Below are positions 1-6,421 of a DNA stretch of 8,484 nucleotides, piece by piece (position 1 is the first letter of the stretch; the number at the start of each line of letters is the position of its first letter). This DNA is from an uncultured Ruminococcus sp. GTDB lineage: Bacteria; Bacillota_A; Clostridia; RUG12999. The notes under the pieces were generated by a model. That model was not told the origin of the DNA. It searched no databases and saw only the letters and a program-made list of their open reading frames with translations. Location: assembly GCA_902783995.1 (NCBI GenBank), contig CACZTG010000015.1, positions 1 to 8,484 of the forward strand, in the 5' to 3' direction. A program made the position numbers and the translations under genes.

Positions 1-423
1 ATCCTGTACATCATGACTGTACATTGAAAAAGCAGGTAAGCCTCTCTGCGCAAAAGCCGCCATAACAGCCGCCAAGTACACCGCGCCGGGACGCTCCGTT
101 CCGTTAAAGCCCCATACGGCTTTTACGGTATCGCCCGATAAATCCATGGTTTCACTTCCGTAGCACCAGCAAGGCGTTACGGCAAGAGAAGCGCATACGT
201 TCTGAGTTTTGAAGAAATCTGCGCATTTTGCCGCTTCGGCTCCGCCGCCTATTGTGCAGGGTGAAATAACACACTCTGCGGGCGTTCCGTCCTGATAGCG
301 CACATTTTTCTCGATTAATTCCTTTGCCGCCTTTGCCATAGCCATTGTTTTTTCTTCAAGGCTCTCTCTGACGCCTCCCCAGCGTCCGTCAATTGTAGGT
401 CTTATGCCTATTTTGGGTTTCAT
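1..423 (-). CDS. fucI: L-fucose isomerase, N-terminal part (cut by window edge)
   Basis: FucI interconverts L-fucose and L-fuculose (and D-arabinose/D-ribulose), the first step of cytoplasmic L-fucose catabolism. The frame is open from an ATG at 421-423 to the window edge, giving 141 of about 590 residues. It matches E. coli FucI as I remember it nearly block for block: PKIGIRP-IDGR-GVRESLE at residues 3-23, ECVIS at 50-54, [11 protein letters not shown] at 82-92, and [16 protein letters not shown] followed by HDVQD at the break. The metal-binding and catalytic Glu/Asp/His lie further downstream and are not in the window. A perfect AGGAGG at 431-436 sits 7 nt before the ATG and fixes the start. 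The gene follows the beta-helix gene after 88 nt with no terminator between them, so co-transcription is likely. Family assignment is very secure; the gene being intact beyond the edge is assumed. Confidence 0.95.
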   Translation of the reverse strand, partial: MKPKIGIRPTIDGRWGGVRESLEEKTMAMAKAAKELIEKNVRYQDGTPAECVISPCTIGGGAEAAKCADFFKTQNVCASLAVTPCWCYGSETMDLSGDTVKAVWGFNGTERPGAVYLAAVMAAFAQRGLPAFSMYSHDVQD

Positions 424-484
424 AAAAAATCCTCCTGTTTTTTTATAAATTGTGATAAAAGTAATAATAACTGATACGCCTACT

Positions 485-493
485 ATTTTAACA
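485..493 (-). promoter_or_regulatory. weak candidate extended -10 ahead of fucI
   Basis: Read on the minus strand, this is TGT followed by TAAAAT, an extended -10 element with 5 of 6 matches to TATAAT. It lies in the 88-nt gap before fucI. No convincing -35 lies 16-18 nt upstream. It could give fucI some independent transcription inside the operon, but AT-rich DNA yields such matches by chance. Confidence 0.2.
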
Positions 494-511
494 CTTATAC
501 TATTATCATTT

Positions 512-2566
512 TTATCTTGCGCCAACACTTTCAATATCTATATTTTTAAAGCCCTTTTCAAATACGGGTGAATCATTTTTTAAACCGGCATACGGCTTTT
601 TTATATCAATAAATAAAGGGTCTGCTGAAATTGAACCTTTTTCAAAATTAAATTTTTCGTTTACTTCTTTAATATTAAGTTTTCCCTCGTCCGTTATTAC
701 AACAGTCGGTTCTTTTGCATTTGTTGAATAAAGAATATTATTTGACGACACAACATTTGAAAAATGCGCCAACTCTTTCCCGTAATCATAATAAAGCTTG
801 TATATGGGCTTGTCAGCAGTTATCATAATGTTATTCTCAAATAAAACGCCGGTATTTATCATATTTTGAGATACCTTAACAGCTTCGCTTTTTTCCGAGA
901 TAAAAATATTGTTTTTTACAACGTTGTGATCTCCGTAATGATGGTGAAAGGCATTTTCCGAAAAATCGTAGCAAATATTATTTTCTACTGTTATATAACT
1001 GCTTCCTTCATCTGTGTATATTCCCCATCCGCCATAATATCGGCTTGTAACTCCATGGATAAGATTATTTCGTACAAGCGTTCCTTTTTGCTTACCCAAA
1101 AGGTATATTCCGCCCATGTCGCTAAGCTTGCCTTTGCCTATATTGTATATATGATTAAATTCAATTATATTGTCATGACAGATGCTTTCTTTATATCCCC
1201 ATACCCAACCGACGGATATTCCGCTGTAATAAAGCTCGCTGACGGTATTGTGAGCTATTCTGTTATTATATGCATGGCGAATAAGAATACCGCAAGCGGC
1301 AAAATACCGTTCCCCGCAATTTTTAATAATATTATCGGTAATACTTATATAACAGGTGTGATATTTTTCTTCGCTGCCGGCTTCGCCGCCGGATACGGAT
1401 ATGCCTCCGGCACCTCCGTTTGCGATAACGTTTTTTTCTATTCTTATATTACTGCATCCTTCATAAATTACAATGCCATGTAAGCCAAAGCATTTTAAAC
1501 CGCACATCTCAAACGAACAGTTTTTCGCATACTTAAATTCAACACTTCCGTGCGCAAAACATAACGACTGAGGGTCGGAGGAAAATCCGACCTCGTCTTC
1601 GCCGTATATATGAGTTACGACATCAAAGAAATATCTGCTTTTATAGTCGCCTTTTGTATATGCAAGCACAAGGTTTCTGATTGTAATGTTTTTTACAGGT
1701 TTTTCCTCGTTTCCTTCAATAACAAATATTTTCTGCGTAACAGGTATAAACGCTTCTGTATTTTCAGCGCTTTCCGTTTCATCGGCAGGAATATAATATA
1801 CTTTTTTATTTGTCCTGTCGAGATACCATTCGCCCGGACTGTCAAAGCTTTCGGAAACATTTTCAAAATAGTAACACATTTTTGCGGAAGGATTTTTTTC
1901 GCTTATTGTAAACCTTGATTTGTATTTTAAAACAATTTTTCCGCTTTCGCAATCATAACTTTCTATCGGAGTATGCTCATCTATCCAAAAATGGTTATAG
2001 CTTATCAGACAATCGGATAGATTTTTAAAACTCATTATTTTTTTCATATCCTCTTTGCGGGCAATAAACCATTTAGACGATGCCGAAAGCTCCTCGCTGT
2101 CATTTTCAACCTCTGCCGGAAGAAGGGTATCTTCTTTTGGGTACCTTGTAAGCTTAGCTCTTTTTCCGTTGACATAAAAATCGGTAAACCACTGCCCGCT
2201 GTCAATAATTTCAGAAACATCGGCACTTATACATTTTTTTCCGTTATACACATCATTTTTAAATCCTGTTATCCTTTTTCCGCCGTAAAGAGTGCAAGAC
2301 GAATACGGTTCAATGGTTACCAAACTTACATCGTTTTTAATAAATACAGGCTTTTCAATAAAATATTCACTGTCAACAAGCTTTACGGATACAGGCTGAA
2401 AATAACCGAGCATACGCATATCGCGTACAATTTCAAGCGCACGCTCTATTGTTTTTACAGGTCCCAATCCATCAGAGCGGTTGTCCGGATAGAATCCGAA
2501 ATTCATTCTGTCGTCCCCGTATTTATTTGATACATATATGTTTGATACAGTATTTATATCATACAT
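512..2566 (-). CDS. right-handed parallel beta-helix glycoside hydrolase, GH141-like (possible alpha-L-fucosidase)
   Basis: This 684-residue protein has no signal peptide or membrane segment, so it is probably cytoplasmic. The N-terminus carries a beta-helix cap motif (YVSNKYGDD, then [14 protein letters not shown] at about 35-48). A small inserted domain follows, with [14 protein letters not shown] (130-143) and GEWYLDR...VYYIP (245-260). From about 291 the Asn-rich coils of a right-handed beta-helix run to about 610 ([58 protein letters not shown]). The most conserved-looking stretch is DMGGIY (483-488) to [13 protein letters not shown] (511-523). Asp483, Asp519 and Glu520 are the best catalytic candidates, by inference. 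The plan resembles GH141, whose few characterised members include an alpha-L-fucosidase and a xylanase. The adjacent fucI favours fucosidase, but substrate is not readable from sequence. GGAGG at 2574-2578, 7 nt before the ATG, supports the start. The 106-nt gap to the upstream mannosidase gene holds no terminator and no convincing promoter. Beta-helix fold is secure; family and activity are less so. Confidence 0.72.
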   Translation of the reverse strand: MYDINTVSNIYVSNKYGDDRMNFGFYPDNRSDGLGPVKTIERALEIVRDMRMLGYFQPVSVKLVDSEYFIEKPVFIKNDVSLVTIEPYSSCTLYGGKRITGFKNDVYNGKKCISADVSEIIDSGQWFTDFYVNGKRAKLTRYPKEDTLLPAEVENDSEELSASSKWFIARKEDMKKIMSFKNLSDCLISYNHFWIDEHTPIESYDCESGKIVLKYKSRFTISEKNPSAKMCYYFENVSESFDSPGEWYLDRTNKKVYYIPADETESAENTEAFIPVTQKIFVIEGNEEKPVKNITIRNLVLAYTKGDYKSRYFFDVVTHIYGEDEVGFSSDPQSLCFAHGSVEFKYAKNCSFEMCGLKCFGLHGIVIYEGCSNIRIEKNVIANGGAGGISVSGGEAGSEEKYHTCYISITDNIIKNCGERYFAACGILIRHAYNNRIAHNTVSELYYSGISVGWVWGYKESICHDNIIEFNHIYNIGKGKLSDMGGIYLLGKQKGTLVRNNLIHGVTSRYYGGWGIYTDEGSSYITVENNICYDFSENAFHHHYGDHNVVKNNIFISEKSEAVKVSQNMINTGVLFENNIMITADKPIYKLYYDYGKELAHFSNVVSSNNILYSTNAKEPTVVITDEGKLNIKEVNEKFNFEKGSISADPLFIDIKKPYAGLKNDSPVFEKGFKNIDIESVGAR

Positions 2567-2672
2567 AGTTAATCCTCCATATAATTATACTTTGAAAAAA
2601 TTTTTATATTTGAGAGCTGATTTTCCTTTTGGTTTGCCTTTATGCGTTTTTTTAAATGCTTATATATTTCGG

Positions 2673-5399
2673 TCATTTCTTTTCCGCCTCAAGCGTAATT
2701 ATGCTGTACGGCTTTACGGTAATACCTTCCGTATCACTTTCGTACTCTTCATTTAAGTTTACGGTTTTTATGTTTTTAAACTCTCCCTTAAGCTCTCCCC
2801 TGATTTCCTTCTCTGTCGGATTATACATACGGATAATATATTTATCGCTGTCCTCCGCCTTTTTTAGAGCCGTAAGAACAAGCCCTTCCGGCAGCTCAAG
2901 GAAAGATTTTCTGTCAGCTTCCTTTCCGTTTCCTTTTGAGGTCTGCACAGCCTTTACGGGCGCGGAAATTCTCTCGCCGAGCATTCCGGCATTTTCACCT
3001 GCCGCTATATTATACTCAAAAACAAGCTCGCCCTGCGACTGTCCCCCGTTCTCGTGTGGAAACATACCTGCGCTTCTGAACTCTGTGCATATTACATTTC
3101 TTACGCTTCTGAAAAGCGTTATGTAAAGATCACCGTTTCCGTTTGCCTCATATTCAAAGGTAGAATTATCAACTATCGCAAAGCTGCCTTTTCCGTCCGA
3201 AAGGCTTGTAAAATATCCCTTAGGAAGCGTCTGCATTTCGGGATAATACTCTTTTTCGGAAGGCTTTGTCGGACGCTTATCCACATAAAAATGTCCCGCG
3301 CTCTCGGCGTAATCCGCTTTTATGCCCGTCTCAAAAACGGCTCTCATTCTGTGGTCCTTTATGCTGTTGTTTATTACGGTTTTTACCTTTAAGTGCTTAG
3401 CGCCTTTTTCAAGTGTATAATATACCTTGATTTCAAACTCTTTCGTTTCCTCGCTTCTTTTGCTTTCCCCGTGAATCATATTTTCGTTTATCACAGCAAA
3501 GGCAGGCAATATCATTCTGATACTTACTCCTACCGTTGCCGAAAGCACGCCGTTTTCTTCGTACCATATCTCAGCGTTTGCGCCGAGAGAGTTAAACGTT
3601 CTGTTATGATACGGAGGATAGTAAATCCAATAGTCGCCCGTATCACCCGTATCCTCAAAATAATTAAGATTTTTAAATGTTCTGCCGCTTTCCTTTTCGG
3701 TTATATCGACCGTTCCGTTTCCGTTTACTTTAACCCTTAAAAATTCGTTTTCCATAACGTTATCGGTCTTTATTATTTCTTCGCCGCTGAATTTTCTCAT
3801 TTCGTGCCAGAAAACGGTTTTGCGGTTAAATTCCTTTGTTTTTACCGCTCTTACTGTTTTATAGCCCATTGCCGGCATTTTGCCTGTTTCAAGCAGAATT
3901 TCATATCTGTCCGCTTCGTAGGGCAGCGGTCTTGTGTGAAGATTTGAAACGGGCGTTACAATTTCTTTCCGTGAAATGAACTGCTTTTTCAAAACGGTCT
4001 CACCGTCATATATATCAAAATCCCATACGTTCATTGATTTCGGAAAATCAATATAAAGCTTTACCGTTTCGCTTCTTTCATACGGCAGGGTATTGAAAAG
4101 TACAATAAGCATATCGGTATCATTATATCCCGAAAAATCAATATTTTTCACTATGTTTTTGCATGCGGTATTTGAAACCGTTTCGGCAATTTCAAGCGTC
4201 TGATTTAATCTGTACATCGTATCGTCTGCTGTCTTATCCTGCGTTACGCCGTTTATGCTGTCGTGCGGGTGAGAAAGCAGAAGGTAATCCACCGCCTTAT
4301 CAAGAAAAGCCTTGTTGTATTTTCCTTCCATTACGGAAAGCGGCTCCGCCGTTTTGAAAATCGCGTTTTCCGCCTTTTTGTTCAGTATTTTTATTTTCGG
4401 TCTTGTTGCAAGCGCGTTTGCGCTGCACTTATACGCGGGACCGTCGCGAAGCTCACCCTTTACTGTTTTAAGCCTGTTTATATCAACCTCTTTTTTAAAT
4501 TCGTCAACGTATTTTTCAAGAGTCGAAAGCTCTATATTTATTTCGGGAAAAAGCTCACGTAATTTATTTACAATTTCCGTAAGCTCGGGCTGCGCGGTGG
4601 AAGAATCCGAGCCGTTCATAAGCAGTCTGTTACCCGGAAGCACCGTTTCGTCCATCGCATGCCATGCGGTTTCAAAGGCTTTTTTTAACTTTTCGTCATA
4701 TATTTCAGAATTATTTTCTATGACAAAATAATCTTCCCAGAAGCCTTTCTTGTCTGCCTCATGGTAAACCTGCCCGTCCCTTCCGAGCTGCATATAGTAT
4801 TCGTCCGAATTATAGTCCTTACCTGTTGTAACCTCAAGATAAGCGTTCATAAAAAAGTTGGCTCTCGCATGCTCGCCCAGCCTCGTCGCAAAGACCTTAC
4901 TGCCGTCGGGTGCTTCCCACAAAAACTCGCAGTCGGGACATCTTTCCTTTGAAATATTTTTAGCAACAACCACAAAATCAAGCCCAAAGCCTTTATAAAT
5001 CTGCGGAAACTGCGCCGTCTGTCCCCAGCCGAAGGATTCGTGAGCTACGTTTAAGCGCCTTCCGAGCTTTTCCGACAGCCTGCTGCCTTTAAGAAGATTA
5101 CGGACAAGGCTTTCACCGCAAACAGGATAAAGGTCGGGAAGCGTGTACCACGGACCGACATCTATCCTGCCCTCTTTTATATATCTTTCCAGCTTTTTTC
5201 TGTTTTCGGGCTTCATTTCAAGATAATCCTCAATAATAACCGACTGCCCGTCCATTAAAAAGCAGGAATATTCCGGCTCATTATCAAGTATATCAAGAAG
5301 CTCATCTATCATATCGATAAGATACTGCCTGTTTTCCCATATGGGATATCTCCATTCCCTGTCCCAGTGTGTATGCGTTACTATATGCGCTTTTTTCAT
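2673..5399 (-). CDS. alpha-mannosidase, glycoside hydrolase family 38 (divergent catalytic site)
   Basis: GH38 enzymes are zinc-dependent retaining alpha-mannosidases; no signal peptide is present, so this one is probably cytoplasmic. At 908 residues it is the usual bacterial length. Visible landmarks are the N-terminal HTHWDREW (9-16; His11 and Asp13 are zinc ligands by family analogy), GPWYTLPD (82-89) with GES and RNLL after it, FGWGQTAQFPQIYKGFG (123-139), FLWEAPDGSKV (159-169), NGSD (262-265), SHPHD (376-380; His379 as the last zinc ligand) and beta-rich C-terminal domains. The oddity is that the region which normally reads Asp-x-Phe-Gly, with Asp as nucleophile and zinc ligand, reads His-Glu-Ser-Phe-Gly here, so the Asp is missing. 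The usual Arg-Gly after the GFG segment is also Lys-Asn. The longer start at 5405 gives MFMKK, but a GTAGGG Shine-Dalgarno lies only 2 nt from it and 8 nt from the ATG at 5399, so I prefer 5399. It has its own promoter and probably leads an operon with the beta-helix gene and fucI. Confidence 0.9.
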   Translation of the reverse strand: MKKAHIVTHTHWDREWRYPIWENRQYLIDMIDELLDILDNEPEYSCFLMDGQSVIIEDYLEMKPENRKKLERYIKEGRIDVGPWYTLPDLYPVCGESLVRNLLKGSRLSEKLGRRLNVAHESFGWGQTAQFPQIYKGFGLDFVVVAKNISKERCPDCEFLWEAPDGSKVFATRLGEHARANFFMNAYLEVTTGKDYNSDEYYMQLGRDGQVYHEADKKGFWEDYFVIENNSEIYDEKLKKAFETAWHAMDETVLPGNRLLMNGSDSSTAQPELTEIVNKLRELFPEINIELSTLEKYVDEFKKEVDINRLKTVKGELRDGPAYKCSANALATRPKIKILNKKAENAIFKTAEPLSVMEGKYNKAFLDKAVDYLLLSHPHDSINGVTQDKTADDTMYRLNQTLEIAETVSNTACKNIVKNIDFSGYNDTDMLIVLFNTLPYERSETVKLYIDFPKSMNVWDFDIYDGETVLKKQFISRKEIVTPVSNLHTRPLPYEADRYEILLETGKMPAMGYKTVRAVKTKEFNRKTVFWHEMRKFSGEEIIKTDNVMENEFLRVKVNGNGTVDITEKESGRTFKNLNYFEDTGDTGDYWIYYPPYHNRTFNSLGANAEIWYEENGVLSATVGVSIRMILPAFAVINENMIHGESKRSEETKEFEIKVYYTLEKGAKHLKVKTVINNSIKDHRMRAVFETGIKADYAESAGHFYVDKRPTKPSEKEYYPEMQTLPKGYFTSLSDGKGSFAIVDNSTFEYEANGNGDLYITLFRSVRNVICTEFRSAGMFPHENGGQSQGELVFEYNIAAGENAGMLGERISAPVKAVQTSKGNGKEADRKSFLELPEGLVLTALKKAEDSDKYIIRMYNPTEKEIRGELKGEFKNIKTVNLNEEYESDTEGITVKPYSIITLEAEKK

Positions 5400-5407
5400 A
5401 AACATTT

Positions 5408-5413
5408 CCCTAC
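5408..5413 (-). promoter_or_regulatory. ribosome binding site deciding the GH38 start
   Basis: GTAGGG on the minus strand is a modest Shine-Dalgarno match. It is 8 nt from the ATG at 5397-5399 but only 2 nt from the in-frame ATG at 5403-5405. Normal spacing favours the downstream ATG, which gives MKKAHIV, a typical GH38 beginning. Confidence 0.5.
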
Positions 5414-5438
5414 TTGTCTTAAATAATATTGTATTTTT

Positions 5439-5467
5439 ATTATACCATATAAAATATAATTATGCAA
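5439..5467 (-). promoter_or_regulatory. sigma-A-type promoter with extended -10, upstream of the GH38 gene
   Basis: On the minus strand TATAAT occupies 5439-5444 and is preceded by TGG, giving an extended -10 (TGnTATAAT). After a 17-nt spacer, TTGCAT at 5462-5467 serves as a poor -35 that keeps the TTG. Transcription would begin near 5432, leaving a leader of about 33 nt to the ATG at 5399. A perfect -10 with a poor -35 is the usual shape of an activator-dependent promoter, which suits the AraC-type gene just upstream. Confidence 0.6.
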
Positions 5468-5470
5468 TAC

Positions 5471-5486
5471 TTTTACATTATTATTT
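5471..5486. promoter_or_regulatory. possible regulator site next to the GH38 promoter -35
   Basis: TTTTACATTATTATTT lies immediately upstream of the -35 of the GH38 promoter. It resembles TTTTCATATTATTT in the araC/GH120 gap, differing by two inserted bases. Position is right for a class II activator site. The AT-rich composition makes chance similarity a real possibility. Confidence 0.22.
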
Positions 5487-5509
5487 AAAAGTCTGAAACA
5501 TTCCGATAA

Positions 5510-6286
5510 TCAATAATTTTTTCTGAACTCACTCGGCGAAATACCTTCGGACTCCGCAAATATCCTGTTGAAGCTTCTTATTGTATTAAAGCCGCTTTTG
5601 TAGCATATATCGGTAATTGACATATTAGTATTTACCAGCAAATATTTTGTATAGTCGATCCTGTAATCGTTTACAATATCGTTTATACCATACCCCGTTT
5701 TTGCTTTAAAAATTCTCGAAAGGTAACTTGCGTTTACACCGAAATATTTTGCTATCTGAGAAAGAGAAATGTTGTTTTTGAAATTTTCCGGTATATACCG
5801 AAGAACATCGGCGCATAAATCCTTACGATGCCCGCCCGCATAGTCGGAAAAAACACATTGTTCAAAAAGCAGCCCTGTTATTACATACAACAATCCTTGT
5901 TCAACGGCTGTATTTTTATTGACACTGCTTGCTTGCTTTTTCAAAGCATTCACACAGTAATCCACTGTCTTATTGTTATTGACAACCACAGGATTATCAA
6001 GCTTTTTTGTTAAATATGCCGACAACCGCGGAATTATAGAAGGGTTAACCATAATTAAAACACCTGTAGATTTTTTACAGGATATATATGAGTGCTCCGA
6101 CTCCGGTAAAATAATCATCCATGAACGCTCATGAAGCACATATTTTTCACGCTCGCAAGTAAGTAAAAATTCCCCTTTTGTACACAGAACAAGTTCAAGC
6201 TGTTTGTGTATATGTGAAGAAAACGAAAAATCTTCGTATATGTCGCCTATTCTAAAATCAAATTTTTTATTCTCATAAAAAATCAT
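5510..6286 (-). CDS. AraC-family transcriptional regulator, cupin sensor plus double HTH
   Basis: This 258-residue protein is a probable sugar-responsive regulator of the neighbouring enzymes. Residues about 15-85 look like the small AraC-type cupin ligand-binding domain (HIHKQLELVLCTKGEF at 25-40, PESEHSYISC at 61-70). Residues about 158-258 are the DNA-binding domain: first helix-turn-helix at 173-195 (SLSQIAKYFGVNASYLSRIFK), the linker helix INDIVNDYRIDYTKYLL, and second helix-turn-helix at 222-244 (SITDICYKSGFNTIRSFNRIF) ending in the family signature GISPSEFRK. The length is normal and both HTHs look intact. It is divergent from the GH120 gene and lies 5' of the mannosidase operon, so it can plausibly control both. 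AGGAGG at 6298-6303 is 11 nt from the ATG, slightly long. A second ATG 7 nt upstream of the chosen one is out of frame. The effector is unknown; xylose, fucose or an oligosaccharide are guesses. Confidence 0.93.
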   Translation of the reverse strand: MIFYENKKFDFRIGDIYEDFSFSSHIHKQLELVLCTKGEFLLTCEREKYVLHERSWMIILPESEHSYISCKKSTGVLIMVNPSIIPRLSAYLTKKLDNPVVVNNNKTVDYCVNALKKQASSVNKNTAVEQGLLYVITGLLFEQCVFSDYAGGHRKDLCADVLRYIPENFKNNISLSQIAKYFGVNASYLSRIFKAKTGYGINDIVNDYRIDYTKYLLVNTNMSITDICYKSGFNTIRSFNRIFAESEGISPSEFRKNY

Positions 6287-6309
6287 ACAGCATCTTCCCT
6301 CCTCTTTTC

Positions 6310-6338
6310 ATTATAACACAAAGGTAAAAAAATGTCTA
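6310..6338 (-). promoter_or_regulatory. strong sigma-A promoter of the AraC-family gene
   Basis: On the minus strand TAGACA (6333-6338, 5 of 6 matches to TTGACA), a 17-nt spacer and a perfect TATAAT (6310-6315) preceded by TGT (extended -10) form a near-consensus promoter. The predicted start near 6303 falls at the edge of the AGGAGG ribosome binding site (6298-6303), so the mRNA would have a leader of only about 17 nt. Confidence 0.7.
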
Positions 6339-6342
6339 TAAG

Positions 6343-6356
6343 TTTTCATATTATTT
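6343..6356. promoter_or_regulatory. possible regulator site between divergent promoters
   Basis: TTTTCATATTATTT fills most of the 19-bp space between the -35 of the araC-type promoter (ending at 6338) and the -35 of the GH120 promoter (starting at 6358). Its similarity to 5471-5486 by the GH38 promoter makes it a candidate binding site for the AraC-family protein. Evidence is resemblance and position only. Confidence 0.25.
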
Positions 6357-6357
6357 C

Positions 6358-6386
6358 TTGTGTTTTTTCTGCTTTAACATTATACT
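6358..6386 (+). promoter_or_regulatory. sigma-A promoter of the GH120 gene
   Basis: TTGTGT (6358-6363), a 17-nt spacer and TATACT (6381-6386) make a reasonable promoter. The transcript would start near 6393 and give a leader of about 29 nt that contains the ribosome binding site at 6407-6412. The weak -35 fits activation by the divergently encoded AraC-family protein. Confidence 0.6.
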
Positions 6387-6421
6387 GTTTACAAATGCAT
6401 TAAGCAAGGAGGACTTAAAAA

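Noticed and set aside
866..1483. Plus-strand open frame of about 205 codons opposite the beta-helix gene
   Set aside because: It is antisense to a gene with clear family motifs, has no good ribosome binding site, and its translation is a low-complexity Ile/Phe/Tyr-rich sequence typical of the reverse of Asn-rich coils.
2584..2589. Perfect TATAAT on the minus strand just before the beta-helix gene
   Set aside because: No -35 at 16-18 nt, no TG extension, and the start point would fall inside the GGAGG ribosome binding site; probably chance in AT-rich DNA.
2656..4952. Several plus-strand open frames of 60-156 codons opposite the GH38 gene
   Set aside because: All lie inside the mannosidase, have Ser/Phe/Arg-rich translations with no recognisable domain, and lack start signals; they are shadows of the real reading frame.
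6287..6421. Riboswitch or long structured leader in the divergent gap
   Set aside because: Predicted leaders are only about 17 and 29 nt, too short for any known riboswitch, and no stable stem is visible.
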